From positions 1-64,000 of the forward strand of contig CAWAMJ010000007.1 in assembly GCA_963783085.1 (NCBI GenBank): DNA of 64,000 bases, written 5' to 3'. Below are positions 56,396 to 64,000 of the stretch, in pieces; within the stretch, counting starts at the first letter, position 1, and every line of letters begins with the position of its first letter. This DNA comes from CAVYUC01 sp963783085 (lineage in GTDB: Bacteria; Bacteroidota; Bacteroidia; Bacteroidales; Prolixibacteraceae). A program made the translations under genes and the position numbers. The notes below the pieces were generated by a model. The model had not been told where the DNA came from. It was given only the letters and a program-made list of their open reading frames with translations, and did not search any database.

Positions 56396-57387
56396 AAAAA
56401 ATAAACCAACTGAATATGAGAATTATAAATGTGTTTTTAGCTGCGTCGTTGGTAACCATTTTAGCATGTGCGCAACAGCAAACGGCGGAAGAGGTTCCGG
56501 AGGCTGAACTCATTTTTCAGTCGGGATTTGAAACCGAATCGCGAGTGGTTGCACGTAGCTCAGATGCTGATATTGTGGGTGTTGACAATTCTTTGCCTGA
56601 CCACAACGACTGGGTAGCCGGTTTGGACGAAAATCCGGCTGTCGGAAATTTCAGCCTGCAATATCAGGGTGGAGATTCCACGCAGCGATTTGCCAAAATT
56701 ATTCCTGAACCAGGAAATCCGCAAAACCATGTGTTGCAGTTCTGGTTGAACGAGCCCAATGTGGATGGAAAAAAAGGCCGCATTCAGGCAAACATTTACG
56801 GAGGAAAAACCGGGTTAACAGAATTTTATCAGTCGGAACGCGTTTTCCTGACAGAGGATTTTAATATGGTTCGCACATTTCCGGATAAAATTCATTGGTT
56901 AACGATTGCCGAATTCTGGAACAACATCACCTGGAGCCAGGATGTGCCTTACCGTTTCAGAATAACGCTCGGAATCGGAAAACCGGTGAAAGAAGAAAGC
57001 GATTTGTATTTCATTCTCGATGCTCAGGATTGTGAGCTGTTCGAAGACAACAGCCAGAAATACACTACCATTTGGGCCGAAACCAACGAACAGGTAAAAG
57101 TTCCCATCGGAAAGTGGTTTACGCTGGAATATTATTACAGGGAGGGGGATGAAAACATTGGCCGGTTTTATATGACGATTCAACCCGAAGGCGACGAGAA
57201 AAAAGTGATTTTCGATGTGAACCGGGTTACGCACAATACGGAAGATCCAAATCCGGATGGCGTTACTGAATTTAATCCGATGAAATTGTACACCTCGAAA
57301 AATTTAATTGATTACATGAAAAGTAACGGCAAAACTTTGCAGATTTACTGGGACGATTTTAAGTTGTGGAAAAATAAACGACCATAA
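56392..57387 (+). CDS. lipoprotein of probable concanavalin-like lectin/lyase fold
   Basis: 331 residues from the overlapping ATG at 56392; the ATG at 56416 gives a cleaner lipoprotein signal (lipobox ILAC). The mature part is strand-rich throughout (HVLQFWLNEPN, GRIQANIYGG, PYRFRITLGIGKP, KWFTLEYYYREGDENIGRFYMTI, LQIYWDDFKLWKN). It resembles jelly-roll domains of laminin-G/PL7-PL14-type proteins, but no catalytic set can be named. Coupling to the GH-A hydrolase and the lyase neighbours suggests a polysaccharide-binding or new lyase role. I do not recognise the family with certainty. Confidence 0.6.
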   Translation: MKKINQLNMRIINVFLAASLVTILACAQQQTAEEVPEAELIFQSGFETESRVVARSSDADIVGVDNSLPDHNDWVAGLDENPAVGNFSLQYQGGDSTQRFAKIIPEPGNPQNHVLQFWLNEPNVDGKKGRIQANIYGGKTGLTEFYQSERVFLTEDFNMVRTFPDKIHWLTIAEFWNNITWSQDVPYRFRITLGIGKPVKEESDLYFILDAQDCELFEDNSQKYTTIWAETNEQVKVPIGKWFTLEYYYREGDENIGRFYMTIQPEGDEKKVIFDVNRVTHNTEDPNPDGVTEFNPMKLYTSKNLIDYMKSNGKTLQIYWDDFKLWKNKRP

Positions 57388-57499
57388 AGAACTTTCCCAG
57401 CCCTATCTGTCGTCAGGCAGGCTCCCGCTGGTGCGGAATTTTGGAAAGTTGACAATACATACAAACAATATGATTTTAAAATGAATATTACTACAGACT

Positions 57500-57565
57500 T
57501 TATCAAAACCTCTCCAAAGGAGAGGTACAGTCCCCCTTTCGGGGGATTTAGGGGGTCTGAGATTG
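57500..57565. repeat. G/C-rich palindromic fragment related to the 12.5-12.8 kb element
   Basis: Contains CCTCTCC..GGAGAGG and CCCCCTTTCGGGGG followed by ATTTAGGGGGTCTGAG, close to the right part of the element at 12471-12802. The surrounding 57388-57607 gap has no gene. Probably a decayed copy of the same dispersed repeat. Confidence 0.5.
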
Positions 57566-57607
57566 CTACATTCGAATGAGCAGTATTAAAATAAAATTTT
57601 ATAACCA

Positions 57608-59827
57608 ATGAAAACCTTTTTTTCGATTACTGTTATTTTTTTCCTTTTGTTTTCTGTAAACAAAGGACGATGCGCCGATTCAGACATTGAACTTATTAAG
57701 AAGCGGATAATGACTGAATTGCAGGATTCACGCGTCAATGATGCTGAAATTGAGACATTAATCAACACCTTCAGGGACGACGGCACCTGGCCTGGAATCA
57801 ATTATGAGGATGTTTCCCGCGAAGGTTTTGAGCACCGCATACACCTCGGGCACATGGTTGATTTGGCGCAGGCTTACAAAACAAAGTCTTCCAAATATTA
57901 CAAAAGCAAAAAAGCGCTGAACGTAATTGAAGCTGCGCTAAAAAACTGGGTGGATCACGATTATATCTGCGACAACTGGTGGCATAACCAAATCGGGACT
58001 CCCGGTATGCTGGTGAATGTGATGCTGCTGGTTGGCGACGAGTTATCCAACGATTTGGTGGAAAAAGCACAACCGATAATCGGACGTGCCAATATTAATG
58101 CGCCGGGCGCCCGTCCCGGTGGCGACCGGATTAAAATTTCAGGCATTCAGGCAAAAAACCTGCTTTTTACCGGCGATTACGAAAAATTTGGCGAAGTGGT
58201 AAAAGTGATTGAAGGGGAAATAAAACACGTTCACTGGATTGGAATGGATTACGGTTACGGCTACCGGCGCATTGTTGGTGGTTTTGAAAACAGGACTCCC
58301 GAAGGACGCGGCATTCAATATGATAATAGTTTTCACCATCGCACTGATGGGGTGAATAATACGCTGTCTTACGGACTTGGATACGCCGAGGCTTTTGTAG
58401 AGTGGGCGGTTTATACGGCTCATACCAAATATTCATTTTCCGAAGAAAAGCTGGAAGAGCTGATCGATTACTACCTCGACGGGATTTGCAAAATGGCGGT
58501 ATTTGGGAAATATCCCGATGCCGGGGCTAAAAACCGCAGCATCAGCCGGGCAGGTGCACTTCGGGCATTCAATTCCGAAACTCCTGAAAGGTTGTTGTTA
58601 ACAACCGGTTACCGGAAAAAGGAATTGCAGGAAATTGCTGCCATTCGAAGTGAAGGAATTCAGCCCACGCTTTCACATTCCACGTTTTTTTGGAATACCG
58701 AACATTTCAGCTACCAGCGTCCGGATTGGTTTACTTCTGTCAGGATGTATTCCACGCGAAATTTCAATATGGAACAGCCATACAACAGCGAAGGATTGCT
58801 TAATCATCATCGCGGCGATGGCGCAAACCACATTTCGCGCACCGGCGATGAATATTACAACATCTGGCCGGTGTACGATTACCAGAAAATCCCGGGGGCT
58901 ACAGTCATGCAAAAACCGGAACTGCCGGCGCCGGATGAAATCCAAAAACTGGGGGAAACTGATTTTGTTGGCGCAGTTACCGACGGAATATACGGCGCTG
59001 CGGCCTTCGATTTTAAAAGCCCGCACGACCCGCTGGTCGCCCGCAAATCCTGGTTCTTTTTCGATGACGAATACGTTTGTCTTGGAACCGGAATATCCTG
59101 CACGCGCAATTTGCCGGTGGTTACTACGCTGAACCAGTGCCTGCTGCGCGACAATGTGACGGTATCGGCAAACAACATCCGGAAGGAAACTCCGAAAGGT
59201 GAAAACAAATTTGACGACGTAGATTGGGTTTTCCAGGATGGAGTCGGTTATGTTTTTCCGGAACCTGCAACTGTGAATATTAAAAACAGCGCTGCAACCG
59301 GTTCATGGTGGCGGATTAACAAACAAAGCGATTCGCCCAAAGAAGAAATTTCGCTGGATGTTTTCAAAATCTGGCTCGACCACGGCAACCGTCCTTCGGA
59401 AGAATCGTATGAATACATCGTGGTCCCCGCAACAACCATCGATGAGATGGGACGTGAAGTTTCAAAAAATAACATCGAAATTTTATCCAACACTCCGAAA
59501 ATTCAGGCTGTAAAAAATATAAAATTGGGAATTTGCCAGGCGGTTTTTTATGAAGCCGGCGAATTGCAGGTTTCTGATGATTTTAAACTGACAACCGATA
59601 ATCCGGGAATGGTAATGCTGAAAATGAACGGTGACCGAATTACTAAAATTTCAGTTTCCGATCCCAATCGCGAGCAGAAAGATTTTCACCTTTCCATTTC
59701 GCAGAAAATTACTAATCCGGGCCAGTATTTAAATGCAGTTTGGGATGAAAACGAGAACATGACCCACATCACCATCCGGCTGCCGCAGAAAAATTACACC
59801 GGGGCAAGTGTGACGATAAAACTGTAA
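57608..59827 (+). CDS. PL8-family polysaccharide lyase (chondroitin AC / hyaluronate lyase type)
   Basis: 739 residues with a signal peptide (FLLFSVNKGRCA). The helical toroid domain has the PL8 hallmark NWWHNQIGTP (Asn127). The catalytic loop DNSFHHRTDGVNNTLSYG has His244 and Tyr255, two residues further apart than in the classic enzymes. The Arg/Asn region is SVRMYSTRNFNMEQPYNSEGLL. The central beta-sandwich has NHHRGDGANHISRTGDEYYNIWPVYDY and KSWFFFDDEYVCLGTGIS, then a small C-terminal beta domain. Length fits chondroitinase AC (about 700). PL8 members cut chondroitin, hyaluronan, xanthan or related uronate glycans; which one applies here cannot be told. Confidence 0.85.
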   Translation: MKTFFSITVIFFLLFSVNKGRCADSDIELIKKRIMTELQDSRVNDAEIETLINTFRDDGTWPGINYEDVSREGFEHRIHLGHMVDLAQAYKTKSSKYYKSKKALNVIEAALKNWVDHDYICDNWWHNQIGTPGMLVNVMLLVGDELSNDLVEKAQPIIGRANINAPGARPGGDRIKISGIQAKNLLFTGDYEKFGEVVKVIEGEIKHVHWIGMDYGYGYRRIVGGFENRTPEGRGIQYDNSFHHRTDGVNNTLSYGLGYAEAFVEWAVYTAHTKYSFSEEKLEELIDYYLDGICKMAVFGKYPDAGAKNRSISRAGALRAFNSETPERLLLTTGYRKKELQEIAAIRSEGIQPTLSHSTFFWNTEHFSYQRPDWFTSVRMYSTRNFNMEQPYNSEGLLNHHRGDGANHISRTGDEYYNIWPVYDYQKIPGATVMQKPELPAPDEIQKLGETDFVGAVTDGIYGAAAFDFKSPHDPLVARKSWFFFDDEYVCLGTGISCTRNLPVVTTLNQCLLRDNVTVSANNIRKETPKGENKFDDVDWVFQDGVGYVFPEPATVNIKNSAATGSWWRINKQSDSPKEEISLDVFKIWLDHGNRPSEESYEYIVVPATTIDEMGREVSKNNIEILSNTPKIQAVKNIKLGICQAVFYEAGELQVSDDFKLTTDNPGMVMLKMNGDRITKISVSDPNREQKDFHLSISQKITNPGQYLNAVWDENENMTHITIRLPQKNYTGASVTIKL

Positions 59828-59996
59828 AGGATTCGCTTTTTTAAAAGCACTGTGAGTTCATAAAAAATATCTTGAATGTCCGGTATGCGTCATAAAATGA
59901 ACGCCAAAAAGGGGATATGATACAACGGCGGATATTCATGAAAAATTCAGAATGAATCGGAAATAAAAATATGAATAAACCTTAAAACTGAAAAAT

Positions 59997-61847
59997 ATGA
60001 AAAACTTATTTTGCAGATTGATAGTTGTCGGATTCTTTGCCGTGGTATTCTTATCCTGTCAGAATGAAAAATCGGGTCATCCCCGGATTTTAATGCTGAA
60101 GGGCGAAGAACAAAGCATAAAAGAGCAAGTTGAAAACAGTGCGACCTGGGCAAAAATGAACCAGGCCATCATCGATGAAAGTGAAAATATTTTAAAACTG
60201 GAACCGCGCGATCGCATCAAAATTGGTCGCCGTTTACTGGGAACTTCGCGTGAATATTTACGCCGGATATTTTACCTCTCGTATGCGTACCGGATGACCG
60301 GCGACGAACGGTTTGCGAAACATGCCGAGCAGGAAATGCTGAAATCAGCCGGGTTTACCGACTGGAATCCAACCCATTTTCTGGACGTTGGGGAAATGAC
60401 CATGGCGCTGGCAATTGGCTATGACTGGCTGTTCGATGAGCTTTCGAAGGAATCGAGGGATTCTATACGGAATGCCATTGTCAAAAAAGGTATAGAACCC
60501 TCTTTTAACCAGGATTACAACTGGTTTCTTACAGCCGAACACAACTGGAACCAGGTGTGCAATGCCGGGATGACTTACGGGGCGCTGGCTGTTCAGGAAG
60601 ATTACCCGGAGCTGGCTGAGAAGGTTATAAACCGGGCTTTTAAAACCATTCCAAAAGCAATGGAAGGTTATAAACCCGATGGCGCTTATCCGGAAGGCTA
60701 TGGCTACTGGGGTTATGGAACATCGTTCAATGTGATGTTTTTAAGCGCTGTGGACAAAGCTCTTGGAACGAATTACGGATTGACGGATATGCCGGGTTTT
60801 CTCGAAACCGGCCGGTTCCTGGAAAATATGCTGGCTCCCTCCGCTAAATGTTACAACTGGGGCGACTGTGGCCCCGAAGGAAGCCTTAAACCAGCTATGT
60901 TCTGGTTTGCTGAGAAAAATAACAATCCATCCCTGCTTTGGATGGAAAAGCAATATCTGGAAACCAACGATTATTCGGAATTTACTCACGACCGGTTGTT
61001 GCCGGCAATCATGATTTGGGGTAAAAATATTTCGCTGGAAGAAATTGATCCTCCGCAATCGAAAATGTATGTTGGCCAAGGTGCAAATCCGGTAGCTTTG
61101 ATGCGCACTTCCTGGACGGATTCCAATGCTGTTTATCTGGGTTTCAAAGCCGGTTCGCCCTCTGTGAACCATGGTCACATGGACATCGGTTCCTTCATTA
61201 TGGAAGCAAACGGCGAACGCTGGGCAGCCGATTTGGGTTCGCAAAATTACGAATCGCTCGAGTCGAAAGGAATGTCCATTTTCGGTCGGTCACAGGATGC
61301 GCAACGCTGGACCATTTTCAGGCTAAATAATTACCCGCACAATACATTGACAATAAACGGTGAACTGCAGCAGGTTGAAGGATATGCCAAAATCGACAAA
61401 TCGTCGGATAACAATGATTTTATGTTTGCCGTTTCCGATATTTCTCCGGTTTACAACGGACAGTTGAAAAAGGCAGTTCGCGGAGTAGCCATAAAAGACC
61501 AGAAATATGTGGTGGTTCGCGATGAGGTGGAAACGCTGGAAAAAACTGCGGAAGTTCGGTGGAATATGTTAACGCCGGCAAATGTGGAACTGGATAAAAA
61601 AGGAGCTGCATTGACTGTTAACGGTAAGAAATTACTTCTAAAAGTAGATGGGCCGGATAACATCCAAATGAAAACCTGGAGCACAGCGCCAACCACTGAT
61701 TACGACGCTGAAAATCCGGGAACAATCCGGGTTGGTTTTACCTGTAAAGTGCCGGCAAATTCTGCCCAAACATTCGAGGTGATGCTCGTTCCGGAAGATG
61801 CAGCAGCCAGTGCAGCATTTGTTGGTAAAAAACTGGAGGAATGGTAA
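59997..61847 (+). CDS. heparinase II/III-family lyase, lipoprotein
   Basis: 616 residues. Lipobox FLSC (Cys21), so anchored to a membrane, unlike the soluble paralog at 53366. Shared sequence includes GRRLLGTSREYLRRIFYLSYAYRMTGDERF, DWNPTHFLDVGEMTMALAIGYDWLF, NWNQVCNAG, PEGYGYWGYGTSFNVMF and NHGHMDIGSFIMEANGERWAADLGSQNY. First candidate catalytic position is His182-Asn183. The C-terminal beta domain ends near residue 610. Probably cleaves the oligosaccharides produced by the other lyases. A 19-base gap to the next lyase gene suggests co-transcription. Confidence 0.83.
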   Translation: MKNLFCRLIVVGFFAVVFLSCQNEKSGHPRILMLKGEEQSIKEQVENSATWAKMNQAIIDESENILKLEPRDRIKIGRRLLGTSREYLRRIFYLSYAYRMTGDERFAKHAEQEMLKSAGFTDWNPTHFLDVGEMTMALAIGYDWLFDELSKESRDSIRNAIVKKGIEPSFNQDYNWFLTAEHNWNQVCNAGMTYGALAVQEDYPELAEKVINRAFKTIPKAMEGYKPDGAYPEGYGYWGYGTSFNVMFLSAVDKALGTNYGLTDMPGFLETGRFLENMLAPSAKCYNWGDCGPEGSLKPAMFWFAEKNNNPSLLWMEKQYLETNDYSEFTHDRLLPAIMIWGKNISLEEIDPPQSKMYVGQGANPVALMRTSWTDSNAVYLGFKAGSPSVNHGHMDIGSFIMEANGERWAADLGSQNYESLESKGMSIFGRSQDAQRWTIFRLNNYPHNTLTINGELQQVEGYAKIDKSSDNNDFMFAVSDISPVYNGQLKKAVRGVAIKDQKYVVVRDEVETLEKTAEVRWNMLTPANVELDKKGAALTVNGKKLLLKVDGPDNIQMKTWSTAPTTDYDAENPGTIRVGFTCKVPANSAQTFEVMLVPEDAAASAAFVGKKLEEW

Positions 61848-61865
61848 TTCGATACACATTTTAAA

Positions 61866-64000
61866 ATGAGAAAAAGTTATATTTTGATGTTCCTGATTTT
61901 GTTTCAGGCTGTTCATTTATTTGCACAACAAAGTTATCCCCATATTCTGGTTCATTCGTCAGACAAGCAGGCGGTGCTTGAAAAGATTGCCAAACAACCC
62001 TGGGCAAAAGCAATTTACGAGCAAATGTTAAATGGGGTTGAACCTTATGTAGATCGCCATCAAACCGATAAAGACTGGATTTTAAGCCGGTATCTGATGA
62101 ACCGGGTACCCGGAAAACGTTACACCACAGTTTATGCGGACAAAGCCGGACAGCGTCTGATAAAATGGGAAGGAGATGCGCCTGTCCCGACAATCAGGGT
62201 AAATACTTATTTGCGCTCACCGATAACCGAAAAAGGGACATCGTACAGGAAACCCAAAATCGACGAGCTGGTACCGAACGATACTTCCCGGTTAATGAAC
62301 CTTTACAATCCTGAAACAGAAAAAAAAGAATGGGTTGATCCTCAGGCGTACATTACCTCCATAAACGGCGATATTAACAGGCTGGCGCAGGATGCCGCCA
62401 TCGTTTACTGGCTTACCGGCGACGGGAAATATGCTGCTTTTGCCGCCGATATTCTCGACCAGTGGGTAAAAGGCGCTTATTATCAGGAACCAATCGCCGG
62501 GCCATGCCGTACCGGATTTCTCGATATGCAAACCCTGGGCGACGCTGTTTCGCGGCCGTTGATTTTAGCGTATGATTTCGTAAAACCTTTCATGAAACAA
62601 AAAGGTTACGATCTGAGTTTTTACGACTCCGTTTTTGAGAAAATAGCTGCAACGGTGGCATTTCGCGGTTTCTGGAATAACAACTGGTATGCCGCGGAAA
62701 GTTCAACCCTGGTTTTTGCCGCACTTAGCCTTGAAAATCAGCAAAAACGTGATTATTACCTGCAGTTCTTTCTCGACCGCGATACCATTAATGGCGGATG
62801 CGGTCAACTGGCTTTGCCCACTACCGTAAAAAAATGGCTGACCCACGACGGCCACTGGAAAGAACCGGGGGGATATCATAATTATCCTGTGGGAAATTTG
62901 CTGATTTCCTCACTCGCGCTTGAAAACAACGGCTATGATATTTTCCGTAAGTTTCCGGCGCTGTTTAAAGCATCGTATGCCATGCTCAAATATTCGTTTC
63001 CCAACCTTACTGTTTCTGCTTTTGGCGACACCGGGCATGCCTCGCAAAGCGGAGAATCTCTGGAAATAGGTTTGATTGGCGCCGTAAAATATCATCAACC
63101 CGAGTTGCCGGAAATGCTGGCATCGATGACGAAACTGATTGACGGCGGAATTTATGATCGCGAAAGTTCAGGCTATCTCGGGTTACTCTGTTTTCTGCCT
63201 GAAATCCCTGAAGCTGCCACTACTTACGAGTGGCCCCGCACGGGAACCCTCGAATTTGCCCGCTATTTTTTGCAGCGAAACGGTACCGATCCGCAAACCG
63301 GCCTGATGGCAGGCGTACAGGGGGCAACGTATAACCACAACCATTGCAATGGAATGGCGATGGAATTGTACGGCCTGGGTGAAATAATGGGAATCGATGC
63401 CGGCACCGGTCCGAATTATGAACACCCGATGCACCGCAATTATTACAGCCAGTGGGCAGCGCATAACACGGTAGTTGCGGCAGGCGCATCGGCTTCTGTG
63501 CCGTTCAGCGGTTCGGCAGGCGCTAAAAAAATAGGGCAAATCGAACTCGTGGCTATGGAACCCATTCCCGACGAAGATGCTGTTTCCGAAAATTATTCAT
63601 TTACCGAAACTTCTTATTTCGACGAATCCACTAAAACCAGTCAGCTACGCACGCTGGCACTGGTGCGCACTTCTCCGTCAAGTGGCTATTATGTTGATAT
63701 TTACCGTTCAGACAATAACCTTAGCAACGATTACGTGTATCATAATATTGGTGATAAAGTTGCGCTGACTGATGAAAAGCGGGCCAGCTTAACAACTATC
63801 CCTGCAAAATATCCCCTCACCGGCGACGATCATCCGGGATTCCGTTTTTTTACCGATGTGAATAAACTCGACAATTATACCGGAAATGTTACTGCCTTGT
63901 TTACCATGAATGAAGATGGAAACGATAAATACATGCAGGTTCTTGTTCCGGGGGAAAATAACCGTTCATATTACACTGCTTTTTCACCGAAAGCGAAAAC
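61866..64000 (+). CDS. heparinase II/III-family protein, 3' end outside the window
   Basis: Open from the ATG at 61866 to the window end (711 codons, no stop). Signal peptide MFLILFQAVHLFA-QQ. The first ~430 residues form a helical toroid (INRLAQDAAIVYWLTGDGKYAAFAADILDQW, DAVSRPLILAYDF, RGFWNNNWYAAESSTLVFAAL, DGHWKEPGGYHNYPVGNLLIS). The heparinase II/III C-terminal domain follows, with YNHNHCNGMAMELYGLGE (His491, His493) and HRNYYSQWAAHNTVV. It is larger than the two preceding lyases and only distantly related to them. Substrate unknown. Confidence 0.82.
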   Translation, partial: MRKSYILMFLILFQAVHLFAQQSYPHILVHSSDKQAVLEKIAKQPWAKAIYEQMLNGVEPYVDRHQTDKDWILSRYLMNRVPGKRYTTVYADKAGQRLIKWEGDAPVPTIRVNTYLRSPITEKGTSYRKPKIDELVPNDTSRLMNLYNPETEKKEWVDPQAYITSINGDINRLAQDAAIVYWLTGDGKYAAFAADILDQWVKGAYYQEPIAGPCRTGFLDMQTLGDAVSRPLILAYDFVKPFMKQKGYDLSFYDSVFEKIAATVAFRGFWNNNWYAAESSTLVFAALSLENQQKRDYYLQFFLDRDTINGGCGQLALPTTVKKWLTHDGHWKEPGGYHNYPVGNLLISSLALENNGYDIFRKFPALFKASYAMLKYSFPNLTVSAFGDTGHASQSGESLEIGLIGAVKYHQPELPEMLASMTKLIDGGIYDRESSGYLGLLCFLPEIPEAATTYEWPRTGTLEFARYFLQRNGTDPQTGLMAGVQGATYNHNHCNGMAMELYGLGEIMGIDAGTGPNYEHPMHRNYYSQWAAHNTVVAAGASASVPFSGSAGAKKIGQIELVAMEPIPDEDAVSENYSFTETSYFDESTKTSQLRTLALVRTSPSSGYYVDIYRSDNNLSNDYVYHNIGDKVALTDEKRASLTTIPAKYPLTGDDHPGFRFFTDVNKLDNYTGNVTALFTMNEDGNDKYMQVLVPGENNRSYYTAFSPKAK

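Overview
The window looks like the chromosome of a polysaccharide-degrading member of the Bacteroidota, probably order Bacteroidales/Marinilabiliales. The reasons are five SusC/SusD-type outer-membrane glycan importer pairs, many lipoproteins with Bacteroidota-style lipoboxes, polysaccharide lyases of heparinase II/III type, and a ptb-buk pair. Genus and species cannot be read from the sequence.

Left part (1-8.6 kb), mixed content. It holds an NTF2-like lipoprotein, a frameshifted FAD-linked (berberine-bridge-like) oxidoreductase, a secreted cupin, a regulator fusing DUF4242, a degenerate cyclase-like domain and an AraC DNA-binding domain, a decayed 3' fragment of a sirtuin gene, an alpha/beta hydrolase, a VOC protein, and a GH106-like alpha-L-rhamnosidase gene broken by two frameshifts.

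Acyl-CoA/acetate island (8.7-19.1 kb). It contains a Sir2 deacylase, an ADP-forming acyl-CoA synthetase fused to a GNAT domain (Pat-like architecture), an acetate transporter (SatP), AMP-forming acetyl-CoA synthetase (Acs), acetate kinase, phosphotransbutyrylase and butyrate kinase. Acs carries the classical acetylatable lysine motif. With Pat-like and Sir2 proteins alongside, the region resembles a compact system for switching acetate activation on and off.

Glycan importer region (19.3-48.3 kb). Five susC/susD pairs lie in tandem. The third is followed by a small lipoprotein and a GH105-type unsaturated glycuronyl hydrolase. The fourth and fifth form one run ending with a DUF1735-type lipoprotein and a hairpin terminator. 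The fourth susD is frameshifted. A dyad (GCAATCGATTGC core) occurs once before susC2 and twice, with identical geometry, before susC3 and susC4. The susC3-GH105 block is bracketed by 173-175 bp near-identical direct repeats.

Lyase region (48.4-64 kb). A PL12 (heparinase III-type) lyase is followed by a 2.9 kb array of 182-bp REP-like units carrying two nearly identical IS200-like (Y1) transposase genes. Next come a heparinase II/III-family lyase, a clan GH-A hydrolase, a probable lectin-fold lipoprotein, a PL8 (chondroitin AC/hyaluronate-type) lyase, a heparinase II/III lipoprotein, and another heparinase II/III protein cut by the window end. Lyases plus GH105 point to a uronic-acid-containing polysaccharide, perhaps a glycosaminoglycan. 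No sulfatase is visible in the window.

All four frameshifts (three genes) are of the same +1 kind. They could be genuine decay or systematic consensus insertions, and this decides whether those genes are alive.
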